From: Pseudomonas sp. | GTDB lineage: Bacteria; Pseudomonadota; Gammaproteobacteria; Pseudomonadales; Pseudomonadaceae | Assembly: GCA_007713455.1 (NCBI GenBank) | Contig: VMRT01000004.1 | Location: 62,001-126,000, forward strand | Reading direction: 5' to 3' | DNA: 64,000 nt | Shown here: positions 40,201 to 50,938 of the stretch, piece by piece | Layout of the letters: each line of letters opens with the position of its first letter | Numbering within the stretch: position 1 is the stretch's first letter | Translations under genes and position numbers: made by a program | Notes under the pieces: generated by a model | The model's input: only the letters and a program-made list of their open reading frames with translations | The model's database searches: none | What the model was told of the DNA's origin: nothing

Positions 40201-41018
40201 AAAGCCTGCCGGCAATGGATGTCGCGATCGAACGGGTTTCCCAGGGCGACGATGTGCTCGGCGCCTGGGCGGTGAAGCTGCGCCCGGTCAGCGGCGGGAC
40301 CGAGTTCCGCGATATCGCTCTCGACCTCAAGGGCCTGAAGATTACCGGGAACGGCGGCTGGGGCAGTGCGCAGACGTGGTACAAGGGCCGCCTCGAAGGG
40401 CGCAGTCTCGCTGACGTATTGCTTGCGTGGGGCTTTGCGCCTTCGGTGACCAGTGACAGTTTTCGCCTGGATGTGGATGGGCTGTGGCCGGGTTCGCCGG
40501 CCTGGTTCGCCATGGCGCGCTATTCCGGCAGCATGCGACCTCGGCTGCGCAAGGGGCAGTTTGTCGAGATCGACGGCAGCGCCCAGGCGCTGCGCGTGTT
40601 CGGCGTGCTCAACTTCAATTCGATAGGGCGCCGCCTGCGGCTGGATTTCTCCGATCTGTTCAGCAAGGGGCTCAGTTACGACCGGCTGGATGGGCGGTTG
40701 CTGGCCAAGGAGGGTGTGTTCAACACCCGCGAGCCCATCACCGTCAGCGGTCCGTCGACCAACCTCGAGCTGGATGGCAGGCTGGATATGGCGCGTGACG
40801 AGATTGATGCCAAGTTGCTGGTCACCTTGCCGATCAGCAACAACCTGCCGCTGGCGGCGCTGATTGTCGGCGCACCGGCGATCGGCGGGGCGCTGTTCGT
40901 GGTGGACAAGCTGCTCGGCGACCGCGTGGCGCGTTTCGCCAGCGTACAGTACGACGTCAAGGGGCCTTGGCAGGCGCCTAAGATCAGCTTCGACAAACCA
41001 TTCGAAAAGCCCAACTGA
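37215..41018 (+). CDS. yhdP: YhdP family protein (AsmA/TamB-like, DUF3971)
   Basis: Very large envelope protein of 1267 residues with one N-terminal membrane helix (about 12-33) and a long repeated beta-taco/AsmA-like periplasmic body. Relatives bridge the inner and outer membranes and carry phospholipids. DUF3971 and AsmA_2 features include MRLDRIAIVPDLAASLWARAW, LDGRLDMARDEIDAKLLVTL and SNNLPLAALIVGAPAIGGALFV near the C-terminus. It follows rng and precedes the nitrilase gene and tldD, a conserved order. Confidence 0.93.
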   Translation: MNRLAAFLVTLSRQLFWVIAFGLILAALYVSLGRQLVPVIAEYRAEVQEKAQAALGMPIALGRLEGRWEGFAPRLLAHDVLLGEGDSAMRLDRIAIVPDLAASLWARAWRLSRLEFSGVQLSVAEDAEGKWRVEGLPARTEQKPPEPQKILESLQRVRGLAVRNSQITLEPFGEPPLTLSYTDLGLLVDGVRLRLDGRSILPDGQPLALSIEGRVQPQRWQHAEAQVYLSLPQSDWAAWLPRRLTADWHLQTLKMGGELWATWREKALERAVLRINAPQLITSFADREPVQLEDLGGEAYIDRNEQGYRLLLDRLAFDLEGERWGDARIQVQQDQTQQHWQLQADRLGIAPIATLVRALAPLPPAAAETLTALQPNGTLRNLQLDYRPQMESPQRLQFAANLDRISFAAHNWIPAVGNASGSIRGDMGGGELRLDSDDFSLQLAPLYPEPWRYRHAGGRLTWTLDEQAFTLAAPYLRIDGEEGKIAGDFLIRLARDPAAEDYMDLRVGLSEGDARFTEKYLPARSPALSPALVSWLKEAIRSGTVEQGYFQYQGALSKGASDSARSLSLYFKVRDAELAFQPGWPVLQQGRGEVLIEDSGVRVRLAEGRILDSHVRDVTADIPRLGDGNVPQLAVKGQVASSLADALKLLQEAPIGTGEIFAGWQGQGALSGALDLQIPLGKGTPRVIVDFASDDAKLKIPEPELAFEQLSGSFRYDTARGLSAEAIQARLFGAPVKGKAVATGAPGKPASRVEAQGAVGLKRLAEWLAIGQSLPASGELPYQLRLDLAGEDSQLQIDSSLQGLRIDLPAPFGKPARERRDTSLRMSLQGAERRYGVRHGSLAALTFAAPPGSWAQGRGELRLGPGAANLPASAGLYVRGRLPQLDLKAWQAVLEQHGKAQAQQTTGSLLRRAQVDIDRFEGFGTRIDNLGLDLRRMSEAWDLGLRSSIISGSVRLPDAEGGIIVADLQRLRLPAAAQSDEAVKERPDPLADVDPQSLPAMDVAIERVSQGDDVLGAWAVKLRPVSGGTEFRDIALDLKGLKITGNGGWGSAQTWYKGRLEGRSLADVLLAWGFAPSVTSDSFRLDVDGLWPGSPAWFAMARYSGSMRPRLRKGQFVEIDGSAQALRVFGVLNFNSIGRRLRLDFSDLFSKGLSYDRLDGRLLAKEGVFNTREPITVSGPSTNLELDGRLDMARDEIDAKLLVTLPISNNLPLAALIVGAPAIGGALFVVDKLLGDRVARFASVQYDVKGPWQAPKISFDKPFEKPN

Positions 41019-41055
41019 TCCGCATCGGGCCGGGTCTCTTAGCATCGGGGAAAGC

Positions 41056-41901
41056 ATGTCCTTAGCCGTGATTCAGATGGCCAGCCAGGCGGATGTGACG
41101 CTCAATCTGGCCCGCGCGCGCGAGTTGCTCAAGCAGGCGGCCGAAGCGGGCGCGCGGCTGGCGGTGCTACCGGAGAACTTCGCCGCAATGGGCCACAGCG
41201 ATCTGCCGCAACTGGGTCGCGCCGAAGCCGCTGGCGACGGGCCGATCCTGCCCTGGTTGAAACAGGTCGCCCGTGACCTCAGGTTGTGGATCGTGGCCGG
41301 CACCTTGCCGTTACCGCCCGACGACGACCCGCAGGGCAAGCCGAATGCCTGCTCGCTGCTGTTCGATGATCAGGGGCAGCGGGTGGCGCGCTACGACAAG
41401 CTGCATCTGTTCGATGCGGATGTCGCTGACAACCGTGGTCACTACCGTGAATCGGACGACTATGCGGCGGGGCAACGGCTGGTGATCGCCGACACACCGG
41501 TTGGACGCTTGGGGCTGAGCGTGTGTTATGACCTGCGTTTCGCCGAGCTGTATGGTGCGCTGAGGGCGGCAGGTGCCGAGTTGATCAGCGTGCCGTCGGC
41601 GTTCACCACGGTGACCGGTGAAGCGCACTGGGCGACGTTGATTCGTGCCCGTGCCATCGAGACTCAGTGCTATATCCTGGCTGCCGCACAGGGTGGAGAG
41701 CATCCTGGTGGTCGCCTCACCCATGGGCATTCGTCTATCGTGGACCCATGGGGCCGTCTGCTGTGCGAGCAGGCGACTGGCGAGGCGGCTTTGGTTGCCG
41801 CTCGGGATGTGTCCGAACAGGCTGCCATCCGCCAGCGAATGCCGCTGCAGCGCCACCGCCGATTTTCCGTACCGTGCCTGGCCACGGACCGTTTGGAGTG
41901 A
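41056..41901 (+). CDS. Carbon-nitrogen hydrolase (Nit/omega-amidase family)
   Basis: A 281-residue nitrilase-superfamily amidase. The catalytic triad is plain: E40 (VLPENFAA), K115 (KLHLFDADV) and C157 ([13 protein letters not shown]). The family branch includes Nit1/YbeM-like enzymes that hydrolyse deaminated glutathione, and that is the most probable function. The ATG at 41056 follows GGGGAAAG. The gene ends two bases before the tldD start. Confidence 0.9.
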   Translation: MSLAVIQMASQADVTLNLARARELLKQAAEAGARLAVLPENFAAMGHSDLPQLGRAEAAGDGPILPWLKQVARDLRLWIVAGTLPLPPDDDPQGKPNACSLLFDDQGQRVARYDKLHLFDADVADNRGHYRESDDYAAGQRLVIADTPVGRLGLSVCYDLRFAELYGALRAAGAELISVPSAFTTVTGEAHWATLIRARAIETQCYILAAAQGGEHPGGRLTHGHSSIVDPWGRLLCEQATGEAALVAARDVSEQAAIRQRMPLQRHRRFSVPCLATDRLE

Positions 41902-41903
41902 AT

Positions 41904-43346
41904 ATGAGTGAACTGCTGTTACCTGTCACCGAGCGACTGCTGACACCTGGCGGCCTGGGTATCGATGACCTGCCAGGCTTGCTCGGTGAACTCGCCGGGC
42001 CCGGCGTGGATGCGGCGGACCTGTACTTTCAGGATCAGGTTTCCGAGTCCTGGGTGCTCGAGGATGGCATCGTCAAGGAGGGCGGCTTCCACCTGGAGCA
42101 GGGCGTCGGCGTGCGCGCACTGTCCGGCGAGAAAACCGGTTTCGCCTACAGCTACGCGATCACTGCCGATGCATTGCGTCAGGCGGCTCAGGCTGCACGC
42201 TCCATCGCGCGCAGCGGCCAGCAAGGCCAGGTCAAGGTGCTGTCCAGGGCGGCATTCGCGCCGTTGTACGCGCAGGACAATCCGCTCGACGGGCTCGGCC
42301 GTGCCGAGAAGGTCGAGCTGCTCAAGCGCATCGACGTCGCGACCAGGGCGCTGGACCCTCGCATCAAGCAGGTGACTGTAAGCCTAGCGGGTGTCTGGGA
42401 GCATATCCTGGTGGCCGGAATGGACGGTGGTATGGCGGCCGATATCCGCCCTCTGGTGCGTTTCAACGTCAGCGTGATCGTCGAGCAGAACGGCCGCCGC
42501 GAGCGCGGTGGCCAGGGTGGCGGCGGGCGTACCGGCTACCAGTACTTCCTCACCGAGGATCGCGCCATGGGCTACGCCCGCGAGGCATTGCGTCAGGCGC
42601 TGGTCAACCTCGAAGCGGTGCCGGCACCGGCCGGTTCCTTGCCGGTCGTGCTTGGGCCTGGCTGGTCCGGCGTGCTGTTGCACGAGGCCGTCGGCCATGG
42701 CCTGGAGGGTGATTTCAATCGCAAGGGCAGCTCGGCCTACAGTGGCCGGATTGGGCAGAAGGTGGCGTCCAGCCTGTGCACCATCGTCGATGACGGTACC
42801 CTGGCGGATCGCCGAGGTTCGCTCAGCGTCGATGACGAAGGCACGCCGACCCAATGCACCACGCTGATCGAGAACGGCATTCTCAAGGGTTATATCCAGG
42901 ACAAGTTAAACGCCCGCCTTATGGGCGTAGCGCCGACCGGTAACGGCCGCCGCGAGTCTTACGCGCATCTACCGATGCCGCGCATGACCAACACCTACAT
43001 GCTGGCCGGCGAAAGCGATCCGCAGGAAATCATTCGCTCGGTGAAGAAGGGCATCTACTGCGCCAGCCTCGGCGGCGGTCAGGTCGACATCACCAGCGGC
43101 AAGTTCGTCTTCTCCACCAGTGAGGCCTATCTGATCGAGGACGGCAAGATCACCGCGCCGGTGAAGGGCGCGACGCTGATAGGCAATGGCCCCGAGGTGA
43201 TGAACCGGGTGTCGATGGTCGGTAACGACCTGGCGCTCGACAGCGGTGTCGGCACCTGTGGCAAGGATGGGCAGTCGGTGCCGGTGGGCGTCGGCCAGCC
43301 GACCCTGAAGATCGACGAGATAACCGTAGGCGGAACGGGTGCGTGA
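41904..43346 (+). CDS. tldD: Metalloprotease TldD
   Basis: Subunit of the TldD/TldE (PmbA) heterodimeric zinc protease, which degrades unfolded peptides and processes peptides such as microcin B17 and CcdA. 480 residues. The metal-site motif [13 protein letters not shown] is intact, with [19 protein letters not shown] and the C-terminal [20 protein letters not shown] typical of TldD. TTGGAG precedes the ATG at 41904. Its partner pmbA lies 0.7 kb downstream beyond darP. Confidence 0.96.
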   Translation: MSELLLPVTERLLTPGGLGIDDLPGLLGELAGPGVDAADLYFQDQVSESWVLEDGIVKEGGFHLEQGVGVRALSGEKTGFAYSYAITADALRQAAQAARSIARSGQQGQVKVLSRAAFAPLYAQDNPLDGLGRAEKVELLKRIDVATRALDPRIKQVTVSLAGVWEHILVAGMDGGMAADIRPLVRFNVSVIVEQNGRRERGGQGGGGRTGYQYFLTEDRAMGYAREALRQALVNLEAVPAPAGSLPVVLGPGWSGVLLHEAVGHGLEGDFNRKGSSAYSGRIGQKVASSLCTIVDDGTLADRRGSLSVDDEGTPTQCTTLIENGILKGYIQDKLNARLMGVAPTGNGRRESYAHLPMPRMTNTYMLAGESDPQEIIRSVKKGIYCASLGGGQVDITSGKFVFSTSEAYLIEDGKITAPVKGATLIGNGPEVMNRVSMVGNDLALDSGVGTCGKDGQSVPVGVGQPTLKIDEITVGGTGA

Positions 43347-43376
43347 AGCCGCGGCGAGTGCCAGCCGCGAGCTTCA
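43344..43376. terminator. Hairpin between convergent tldD and darP
   Basis: TGAAGCCGCGG pairs with CCGCG(A)GCTTCA with one bulge; it overlaps the tldD stop codon. Probably a bidirectional terminator. Confidence 0.6.
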
Positions 43377-43410
43377 AGGGTAGAGGTTGAGGTACGGGTT
43401 GAGATTGCCG

Positions 43411-43932
43411 TCAGCGCAAGCCGCGTTTGGCTTCGTCCAGTTCGCGGATGTACTTGAATATCTTGCGGCTGGCGGCCGGCGGCTTGTCGCGCGCCGCCTC
43501 GTGCTGGGCGTGGCGGATCAGCCCGCGCAGATGCTGGCGGTCGGTCTCGGAGTATTCGGTTACAAACGCTTCCAGGGTGGCGTCGTCACCGCCGATCAGA
43601 CGGTCACGCCAGCGCTCCAGCGCATGGAAGCGCTCGTTGTATTGGCGCGTCGAGGCGTCCAGTTGATCGACCAGCGCGAGAATGGCATCGACATCCTGGT
43701 CGCGCATCAGCTTACCGATGTACTGGATGTGCCGTTTGCGCGCGATATGCGCCTTGTGTTTCGGCGCCTCGGCCAGCGCCTTCTGCAACGCGTCGCTCAG
43801 CGGCAGGCGAGCGATGAGGTCGGGCTTGAGGGTAGTTAGCCGCTCGCCAAGCTCCTGCAGGGCAAGCAGCTCGCGTTTGACCTGGGACTTGCTTTTTTCG
43901 TCGAAATCTTCGGCGTCGGAGTGTTCAGACAT
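43411..43932 (-). CDS. darP: Ribosome biogenesis factor DarP (YjgA)
   Basis: A 173-residue, highly charged, mostly helical protein that associates with late 50S ribosomal precursors. Family features are [50 protein letters not shown] and the C-terminal [16 protein letters not shown]. Divergent from pmbA; this darP-pmbA pairing is widely conserved. Confidence 0.93.
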   Translation of the reverse strand: MSEHSDAEDFDEKSKSQVKRELLALQELGERLTTLKPDLIARLPLSDALQKALAEAPKHKAHIARKRHIQYIGKLMRDQDVDAILALVDQLDASTRQYNERFHALERWRDRLIGGDDATLEAFVTEYSETDRQHLRGLIRHAQHEAARDKPPAASRKIFKYIRELDEAKRGLR

Positions 43933-44044
43933 GGGGATGGTCCACTAGGAAATGCCGCCATGATAACAGCAGCCCTGGCAGCAGGCTTCAGAGGAGCGGC
44001 GTCAGGTTGCAACTTGATTCGATTGCAGTGGTTTGGGAGTGCTT

Positions 44045-45391
44045 ATGAGTGAAGTAGAGGGCATCGGCCCGCACGCGCTGCCCGGTTTGCGCGAGAAGGT
44101 CGAGCGCATCATCGAGGAAGCGCGCCGGCAGGGCGCCAGCGCCAGCGAGGTTTCGGTCTCCATGGAGCAGGGGCTGTCGACCACAGTGCGGCAGCGCGAG
44201 GTGGAGACGGTCGAGTTCAATCGCGACCAGGGCTTCGGCATCACGCTCTATGTCGGCCAGAGCAAAGGCACTGCGAGCACCACCGGCAGTGGTGACGACG
44301 CCATCCGTGAAACCGTAGCCGCCGCGCTGGCCATCGCCAGGCATGCCTCGGAGGACGAATTTGCTGGCCTCGCTGACGCTACGCTGATGGCGCGCGAGCT
44401 TCCCGATCTCGATCTTTACCATCCGTGGGCGGTCACCCCCGAGCAGGCCATCGAGCAGGCGCTCAGCTGTGAAGGCGCCGCGTTCGCCTTCGATCAGCGT
44501 ATCCGCAACGCAGACGGCACTACGCTAAATACCCATCAGGGCTGCCGCGCCTATGGCAACAGCAACGGCTTCATCGGGGGCTATTGCAGCAGCCGTCACA
44601 GCCTGAGTTGCGTGATGATCGCCGAGAGCGAAGGGCAAATGCAGCGTGACTATTTCTACGACGTCAACCGCATCAGCGAGGCGCTGCTCGACCCGCAGAC
44701 CATCGGCCGGCGCGCAGCCGAGCGTGCCGTGCGACGTCTCGGCGCGCGCCCGGTTCCTACCTGTGAAGTGCCGGTACTTTTCGCCCCCGAGCTGGCGACC
44801 GGTCTGTTTGGCCACTTCATTGCAGCGATTTCCGGCGGAAATCTCTACCGCAAGGCGTCCTATCTCGAGGATGCCCTGGGGCAGACGCTGTTTCCCGAGT
44901 GGCTGAGCCTCGATGAGCGTCCGCACATTCCCCGTGCCCTCGGTAGTGCCAGCTACGATGGCGATGGCCTGGCAACCTATGCCAAGCCGTTCGTGGAAAA
45001 CGGTCGCCTGCTGTCCTATGTGCTTTCGACCTATTCCGGACGCAAGCTCGGTATGCCCAGTACGGCCAACGCCGGGGGTGTGCACAACCTGTTCGTCAGC
45101 CATGGGGAAGAGGATCAGGCGGCGTTGATCCGGCGCATGGGCCGAGGCCTGCTGGTGACGGAGCTGATGGGACAGGGCCTGAATCTGGTGACCGGCGACT
45201 ATTCTCGTGGCGCCGGCGGCTACTGGGTCGAGAATGGCGAGATCCAGTTCCCGGTACAGGAAGTAACGATTGCCGGAAATCTGCGCGACATGTTCCGCCA
45301 GATCGTGGCGGTCGGTTGCGATGTGGAAACGCGCGGCAACGTGCGGACCGGCTCGGTGTTGATCGAGCGCATGATGGTCGCTGGCAAGTGA
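44045..45391 (+). CDS. pmbA: Metalloprotease PmbA (TldE)
   Basis: Non-zinc subunit partner of TldD; 448 residues. Lacks the HExxxH motif of TldD, as expected. Family motifs include RQREVETVEFNRDQGFGITLYVG, LGMPSTANAGGVHNLFVS and the C-terminal ELMGQGLNLVTGDYSRGAGGYWVENGE. The ATG at 44045 has TGGGAG upstream. It ends at a hairpin shared with the convergent ptsO. Confidence 0.95.
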   Translation: MSEVEGIGPHALPGLREKVERIIEEARRQGASASEVSVSMEQGLSTTVRQREVETVEFNRDQGFGITLYVGQSKGTASTTGSGDDAIRETVAAALAIARHASEDEFAGLADATLMARELPDLDLYHPWAVTPEQAIEQALSCEGAAFAFDQRIRNADGTTLNTHQGCRAYGNSNGFIGGYCSSRHSLSCVMIAESEGQMQRDYFYDVNRISEALLDPQTIGRRAAERAVRRLGARPVPTCEVPVLFAPELATGLFGHFIAAISGGNLYRKASYLEDALGQTLFPEWLSLDERPHIPRALGSASYDGDGLATYAKPFVENGRLLSYVLSTYSGRKLGMPSTANAGGVHNLFVSHGEEDQAALIRRMGRGLLVTELMGQGLNLVTGDYSRGAGGYWVENGEIQFPVQEVTIAGNLRDMFRQIVAVGCDVETRGNVRTGSVLIERMMVAGK

Positions 45392-45398
45392 GGTAGGT

Positions 45399-45427
45399 GC
45401 GGCGCGGTCGGCAACGATTCGCGCCGC
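45399..45427. terminator. Hairpin between convergent pmbA and ptsO
   Basis: Perfect stem GCGGCGCG (45399-45406) / CGCGCCGC (45420-45427), 13-nt loop, no T-run. Confidence 0.5.
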
Positions 45428-45440
45428 CGTGACAAGGTGT

Positions 45441-45713
45441 CTACTCGCCTTCTTCGAAATAGTCGTCGATCAGCGCGGTCAGCGCGTTCAGTGCGTCCTC
45501 TTCCTGTTCACCTTCGGTGTCCAGGTGCACGGTGGTGCCTTTGCTGGCGGCGAGCATCATGACCGCCATGATGCTCTTGCCGTCGACCAGCGTGGCCGGA
45601 CAGCGGCCAACGCGAATCTTGCAGGGGTAGCGATTGGCAACGGCGACGAACTTGGCGGCAGCGCGCGCGTGCAGGCCGAGTTTGTTGATGATGGTGACTT
45701 CGCGGGCGGGCAT
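45441..45713 (-). CDS. ptsO: Nitrogen-PTS phosphocarrier NPr (HPr family)
   Basis: A 90-residue HPr-like phosphocarrier of the regulatory nitrogen PTS, passing phosphate from PtsP to PtsN. Phospho-histidine H15 lies in KLGLHARAAAKFV; the central KSIMAVMMLAASKGTTV is the regulatory region. Last gene of the rpoN-hpf-ptsN-rapZ-ptsO cluster, 13 bp after rapZ. Confidence 0.95.
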   Translation of the reverse strand: MPAREVTIINKLGLHARAAAKFVAVANRYPCKIRVGRCPATLVDGKSIMAVMMLAASKGTTVHLDTEGEQEEDALNALTALIDDYFEEGE

Positions 45714-45726
45714 GGTGCAGGTATTC

Positions 45727-46584
45727 CTAGGCGAGGTCCCGATGACGGACCTGCAGGTTCTTCAGCGGTTCTCTCAACGCCTGGCCTAGCCGTTCGGCCA
45801 GGTAGACCGAGCGATGATGGCCGCCGGTGCAGCCGATGGCGATGGTGACATATGCGCGGTTGCTGGCTGCAAAGCGCGGCAGCCATTTGCTCAGATAGCC
45901 GTGGATATCCTGGAACATTTCTTCCACGTCGGCCTGGGCGCTGAGGTAGTCGATCACCGGCTGGTCTAGCCCGGAAAAGTCGCGAAGCTCGGCTTTCCAG
46001 TAAGGGTTTGGCAGGCAACGTACGTCGAACACGAGATCGGCATCGACCGGCATCCCGCGCTTGAAACCGAATGACTCGACCAGAAAAGCGGTGCCCGGCT
46101 CAGGCTTGTTGAGCAAGCGCAACTTGAGCACGTCGCGCAGCTGATAGAGATTGAGATGGGTGGTGTCGATCTTCAGGTCGGCGTGATCGATGATCGCTGC
46201 GAGCAGCAACTCCTCATCATGGATCGCTTCGGCCAGAGAGCGATTTTCGTTGGTCAGTGGATGGCGGCGGCGGGTTTCCGAGAAGCGCTTGAGCAGGGTC
46301 TCATCGTCGGCATCCAGATAGAGCACATCGCACTGGATGTGCCTGGCGCGGACTTCTTCGAGTAGCTCGGGGAAGCGCTTGAGCTGGCTGGGCAGGTTGC
46401 GCGCGTCGATCGACACGGCGACCTGCGGATGCAGCAGCTCAGTGTGCAGTAGGGCGCGCTCGGCAAGCTCAGGCAACAGTCCGGCAGGCAGGTTGTCGAT
46501 GCAATAGAAGCCGTTGTCCTCGAGCACGTTCAGTGCAGTGCTCTTGCCCGAACCCGAGCGTCCACTGACGATGATCAGCCGCAT
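45727..46584 (-). CDS. rapZ: RNase adapter protein RapZ
   Basis: A 285-residue P-loop protein. In enterics it binds GlmZ/GlmY small RNAs and recruits RNase E to control glucosamine-6-phosphate synthase. Walker [10 protein letters not shown] (8-15), the [20 protein letters not shown] segment, and the C-terminal domain with [16 protein letters not shown] are conserved. It starts immediately after the ptsN stop, with no gap. No recognisable glm sRNA is present in this window. Confidence 0.95.
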   Translation of the reverse strand: MRLIIVSGRSGSGKSTALNVLEDNGFYCIDNLPAGLLPELAERALLHTELLHPQVAVSIDARNLPSQLKRFPELLEEVRARHIQCDVLYLDADDETLLKRFSETRRRHPLTNENRSLAEAIHDEELLLAAIIDHADLKIDTTHLNLYQLRDVLKLRLLNKPEPGTAFLVESFGFKRGMPVDADLVFDVRCLPNPYWKAELRDFSGLDQPVIDYLSAQADVEEMFQDIHGYLSKWLPRFAASNRAYVTIAIGCTGGHHRSVYLAERLGQALREPLKNLQVRHRDLA

Positions 46585-47049
46585 CTATGCTCCGTTCTGC
46601 ACGTCGACCACTACCTGGTAGAGGCTTTCGTTGCTCGGCGCCTGGCGCAGTCGTTGGCGTACGTCTTCGCGGTCGAGCATGCTGGCGATCTGGCGCAGCA
46701 GTTCGAGATGCTCGTCGGTGGCGGCCTCCGGTACCAGCAGGACGAACAGCAGGTCCACCGGCGCGCCGTCGATGGCGTCGAAATCCACTGGTGTCTGCAG
46801 GCGCAGAACGGCGCTCAGCGGCGCATTGCAGCCAACCATGCGGCAGTGCGGGATGGCGATGCCGTTGCCGAAGCCGGTCGAGCCGAGCTTCTCGCGCGCG
46901 ATCAGGCTTTCGAAGATGGTCTGGGAGTCGAGATCGATAAGGTCCTGGGCGATCACCTTGGCGATCTGTTCCAGGACGCGCTTCTTGCTACCGCCCGGGA
47001 CGTTCACCAAGGAACGCCCGGGGGTGAGGATGTTTTCGAGTCGGATCAT
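46585..47049 (-). CDS. ptsN: PTS IIA-like nitrogen regulatory protein PtsN
   Basis: EIIA-Ntr, the terminal phospho-acceptor of the nitrogen PTS; its phosphorylation state regulates potassium, carbon and nitrogen responses. 154 residues with H68 in GNGIAIPHCR and the downstream PVDLLFVLLVPEAATDEHL region. Seven bases separate it from hpf. Confidence 0.96.
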   Translation of the reverse strand: MIRLENILTPGRSLVNVPGGSKKRVLEQIAKVIAQDLIDLDSQTIFESLIAREKLGSTGFGNGIAIPHCRMVGCNAPLSAVLRLQTPVDFDAIDGAPVDLLFVLLVPEAATDEHLELLRQIASMLDREDVRQRLRQAPSNESLYQVVVDVQNGA

Positions 47050-47056
47050 ATTGGAG

Positions 47057-47365
47057 TCAGCGGGTGACAGCGCCCTGTGTGTGGTCGAGCTGCTTCTCCT
47101 TGTGCTTGATCAACTGGCGATCGAGCTTGTCGACCAACAGGTCGACGGCAGCGTACATGTCTTCGTGATCGGCGATGGCCACGACTTCGCGGCCTGCGAC
47201 GTGCAAGGTTGCTTCGGCTTTCTGCTTGAGTTTCTCGACCTGGAGGATCACCTGAACGCTGATGATGCGGTCGAAGTGGCGAGCAAGCCGATCGAATTTC
47301 TCCTCGATGTAGTCACGCAGGGCATCGGTTACTTCCAGATGAACACCGCTGATATTGACTTGCAT
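47057..47365 (-). CDS. hpf: Ribosome hibernation promoting factor (short form)
   Basis: A 102-residue HPF/RaiA-family protein that binds the 30S decoding centre in stationary phase and drives 100S dimer formation. MQVNISGVHLEVTDALRDYI, basic HFDRIISVQVILQVEKLKQK and DMYAAVDLLVDKLDRQLIKHKE are typical. No C-terminal dimerisation domain, so it is the short type. Ribosome site AAGGAG. Downstream of rpoN. Confidence 0.94.
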   Translation of the reverse strand: MQVNISGVHLEVTDALRDYIEEKFDRLARHFDRIISVQVILQVEKLKQKAEATLHVAGREVVAIADHEDMYAAVDLLVDKLDRQLIKHKEKQLDHTQGAVTR

Positions 47366-47439
47366 ACTGCTATCTCCTTTGCCTTGTACGAAGAGCAGGT
47401 TGGTGGGCCTGCCGCCGGGACAGTTCGACCAGGGGCCGA

Positions 47440-48954
47440 TCACAGTAGACGTTTGCGCTCGCTGGATGGTGCGATACCGAGCGACTCGCGGTACTTCGCA
47501 ACTGTGCGGCGGGCCACCTGGATGCCCTGCGCTTCCAGTAAACCAGCGATCTTGCTGTCGCTCAACGGCTTTTTCTGGTTTTCCGCGGCGACCAGTTTCT
47601 TGATGATCGCGCGGATCGCGGTGGACGAACATTCGCCGCCTTCCGCCGTGCTGACGTGGCTGGAGAAGAAGTATTTGAGTTCGTAGATGCCGCGTGGCGT
47701 GTGCATGTATTTCTGCGTGGTCACGCGGGAGATGGTCGACTCATGCATGCCCACCGCCTCGGCGATGTCGTGCAGTACCAGAGGCTTCATCGCCTCGTCA
47801 CCATGCTCGAGGAAGGCGCGTTGGTGTTCGACGATCTGAGTCGCCACCTTCATCAGGGTCTCGTTGCGGCTGAGCAGGCTCTTAATGAACCAGCGCGCTT
47901 CCTGCAGCTGGTTGCGCATGAAGGTGTTGTCCGCGCTGGAGTCGGCGCGTTTGACGAAGCCGGCGTATTGCGCGTTGACGCGAAGGCGCGGCATGGCTTC
48001 CTGATTCAGCTCGACCAGCCAGCGATCATTGTGCTTGCGCACGATCACGTCGGGCACCACGTATTCCGGCTCGCTCGCCTCGATCTGCGACCCCGGGCGC
48101 GGGTTCAGGCTCTGGATCAGTTCGATGACCTGGCGCAGATCGTCTTCCTTGATTTTCATTCGCCGCATCAGCAGGCTGTAATCCCGGCTGCCGAGGATGT
48201 CCAAATAGTCGCTGACCAGACGCTTCGCTTCGCTCAGCCACGGAGTGCGGTCGGGCAGTTGGCGCAGCTGCAGCAACAGGCACTCGCGCAGGTCACGTGC
48301 GCCGATGCCGGCCGGTTCGAATTGCTGGATACGACGCAGAACGACCTCGACCTCGTCGAGCTCGATTTCCAGCTCGGGATCGAACGAGTCGACGATTTCC
48401 TGCAGCGTCTCTTCGAGATAACCCTGTTCATTGATGCAGTCGATAAGGGTGGTCGCGATCAGCCGGTCGGTGTCGCTCATTGGCGCGAGGTTCAGCTGCC
48501 ACAGCAGATGGCTCTGCAGGCTTATGCCGCTCGATGTCCGGCTGGTGAAATCCCACTCGTCGTCATCGTTGCTGGGCAGGCTGCTGGCGCTGGTCTGGTA
48601 GATGTCTTCCCAGGCGGTGTCGACCGGCAGCTCGCTTGGAATCCGCTCGCCCCAGTCGCCGTCGCTGTCGTCCAGGCTGTCACTGCTATGAGAGGGCTCC
48701 TCGTAGGTGCTTTCCTGGCTGCTGCTCTTCTCGGTGACGGTGTCGCCTGGCCGTTCAGCGGCCTCGGCCATAGGGTCGGAGCTGTCGAAGTCGTCTCCGT
48801 CTTCTTCGCGCTCGAGCATGGGATTGGAGTCCAGCGCCTCCTGGATCTCCTGTTGCAGATCGAGGGTGGATAGCTGGAGGAGCCGTATGGCCTGTTGCAG
48901 CTGCGGTGTCATCGTCAGCTGCTGGCCCATCTTCAGGACTAGCGATGGTTTCAT
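47440..48954 (-). CDS. rpoN: RNA polymerase sigma-54 factor
   Basis: Sigma-N, which directs transcription from -24/-12 promoters with enhancer-binding activators. 504 residues: region [38 protein letters not shown], an acidic region II (about 50-120), the core-binding domain, the HTH with [20 protein letters not shown], and the RpoN box in [14 protein letters not shown]. The ATG at 48954 gives the canonical start. Its promoter should lie in 48955-49088, past the lptB terminator. Confidence 0.97.
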   Translation of the reverse strand: MKPSLVLKMGQQLTMTPQLQQAIRLLQLSTLDLQQEIQEALDSNPMLEREEDGDDFDSSDPMAEAAERPGDTVTEKSSSQESTYEEPSHSSDSLDDSDGDWGERIPSELPVDTAWEDIYQTSASSLPSNDDDEWDFTSRTSSGISLQSHLLWQLNLAPMSDTDRLIATTLIDCINEQGYLEETLQEIVDSFDPELEIELDEVEVVLRRIQQFEPAGIGARDLRECLLLQLRQLPDRTPWLSEAKRLVSDYLDILGSRDYSLLMRRMKIKEDDLRQVIELIQSLNPRPGSQIEASEPEYVVPDVIVRKHNDRWLVELNQEAMPRLRVNAQYAGFVKRADSSADNTFMRNQLQEARWFIKSLLSRNETLMKVATQIVEHQRAFLEHGDEAMKPLVLHDIAEAVGMHESTISRVTTQKYMHTPRGIYELKYFFSSHVSTAEGGECSSTAIRAIIKKLVAAENQKKPLSDSKIAGLLEAQGIQVARRTVAKYRESLGIAPSSERKRLL

Positions 48955-49088
48955 GGCAGAGGACTTCGAACCTTTTATGCCGGCGCAACCGCGCCCATTC
49001 CGACATGCCGTGCGCGGGGCGCCGGCAGAAAGCAAATTATATGCCTGCCGATGAAGCCTTTGCCTAGAGCCGATTTGCCGAGCCGAGC

Positions 49089-49100
49089 AAAAAATCCGCC

Positions 49101-49111
<11 letters not shown>
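49089..49111 (-). terminator. Terminator containing the lptB stop codon
   Basis: On the minus strand TCCGCC / GGCGGA equivalents (49095-49100 with 49106-49111) enclose a 5-nt loop that holds the lptB TAA, followed by a run of six T (49089-49094). The last lptB codons form one arm. Confidence 0.75.
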
Positions 49112-49825
<714 letters not shown>

Positions 49826-49826
<1 letters not shown>

Positions 49827-50371
49827 TACTCGGGCTGCTCCGCAGCCTGACCGTTTTTGCGCGGCTGGATCACCATGTCCACGCGCGGGCGCGGCGTGGT
49901 GACATCGGCATTGGTGGCGCGACCGGCGTTGACGATCTGCCGACGGGTGTCATAGACGATCTTCTCGCCTTCGAAGGTGTTGCCTTCCTGAACGACCTTG
50001 GCCTGATCGATGAGCACGATCCGCTCGTTGGCGGCGAAATACTGGATGGTCAGGCCGTAGGCTTTGACGATCTCCTTGTCCACCGCAGGCTTCTGCTCGT
50101 AGTAGGCCGGCTTGCCGATGGAGGTGAAGACTTCGACGTCGCCGTTGTCATCCTGGGTAATGGTCACCGTGTCGCCGGTGATCTTCATCGTGCCCTGGGT
50201 GATGACCACGTCGCCGCGGTAGACCGCCACGCCCTGTCGGTCGTCCAGTTCGGCGGTGTCGGCTTGAACGCGGATTGGTTGTTCACGATCCTCGGGAAGC
50301 GCCCAGGCGCTGGCGCCAAGCCAGAATGCGCTCAAACCGAGCAGGAGGGGGAGAGTCTTAACGCAGCTCAT
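49826..50371 (-). CDS. lptA: LPS transport periplasmic protein LptA
   Basis: Periplasmic bridge protein that ferries LPS between inner and outer membranes. 181 residues: signal peptide ending WALPEDRE, then the OstA beta-jellyroll (about 30-150) with [21 protein letters not shown] and [12 protein letters not shown]. The C-terminus is proline- and charge-rich. It overlaps lptC by 14 bases, implying coupled translation. Confidence 0.95.
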
Positions 50372-50930
50372 GCTGGCCTCTTACGTTGGACAGCAGGAGC
50401 ATCCTGCCGTCATCCATGTACGCTTTCATGCCGGTTGCCGTGGTCACGCCATTGGCGGCCTCGATTCTAACGGCTTGGTTTGTCTCGGCATAATCCTTCT
50501 CCGGCCACACCGTCAGGCGGCTGGTGGTCAGGATCGTCGGGCGCCCCTTGGCGTCGGTGCGCTCGACCTTGACCTGATCGATCAGCAGCACCTCGTCGCC
50601 TTCGGCCGATACTTCGCCGCGCTCACTACGCACGTGCCACGGCAGTTCGGTGCCGCGATAGGACAGCAGATCCGGTTTGGTCAGCAGGCTGATGTCGCTC
50701 GCCTTGATGTGCTCGAGTTTGTCTGCGGTCAGTTCGTAGTTGCGCTTGCCGTCGGGCTGATATTGCACCGTGCGGGATTTGATCACATAGAAGTCGACAT
50801 CAGGCGTTGCGCCACTGGCGACGGACGGCTCCTGCATGAAGCTTTCCGGCCGGATGTTCCAGTAGCCGACCGCCACCAGCAGGGCGGCGATCAGCGTCAG
50901 CAGGACAGCGAAGCGCATTTTGCGAAGCAT
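50358..50930 (-). CDS. lptC: LPS export system protein LptC
   Basis: Bitopic inner-membrane protein joining LptB2FG to LptA. 190 residues: one N-terminal helix (about 7-25, FAVLLTLIAALLVAVGYW) and a periplasmic jellyroll with DFYVIKSRTVQYQPDGKRNYELTADKLEHI. Overlaps lptA; eight bases after kdsC. Confidence 0.95.
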   Translation of the reverse strand: MLRKMRFAVLLTLIAALLVAVGYWNIRPESFMQEPSVASGATPDVDFYVIKSRTVQYQPDGKRNYELTADKLEHIKASDISLLTKPDLLSYRGTELPWHVRSERGEVSAEGDEVLLIDQVKVERTDAKGRPTILTTSRLTVWPEKDYAETNQAVRIEAANGVTTATGMKAYMDDGRMLLLSNVRGQHELR

Positions 50931-50938
50931 GCAGACCC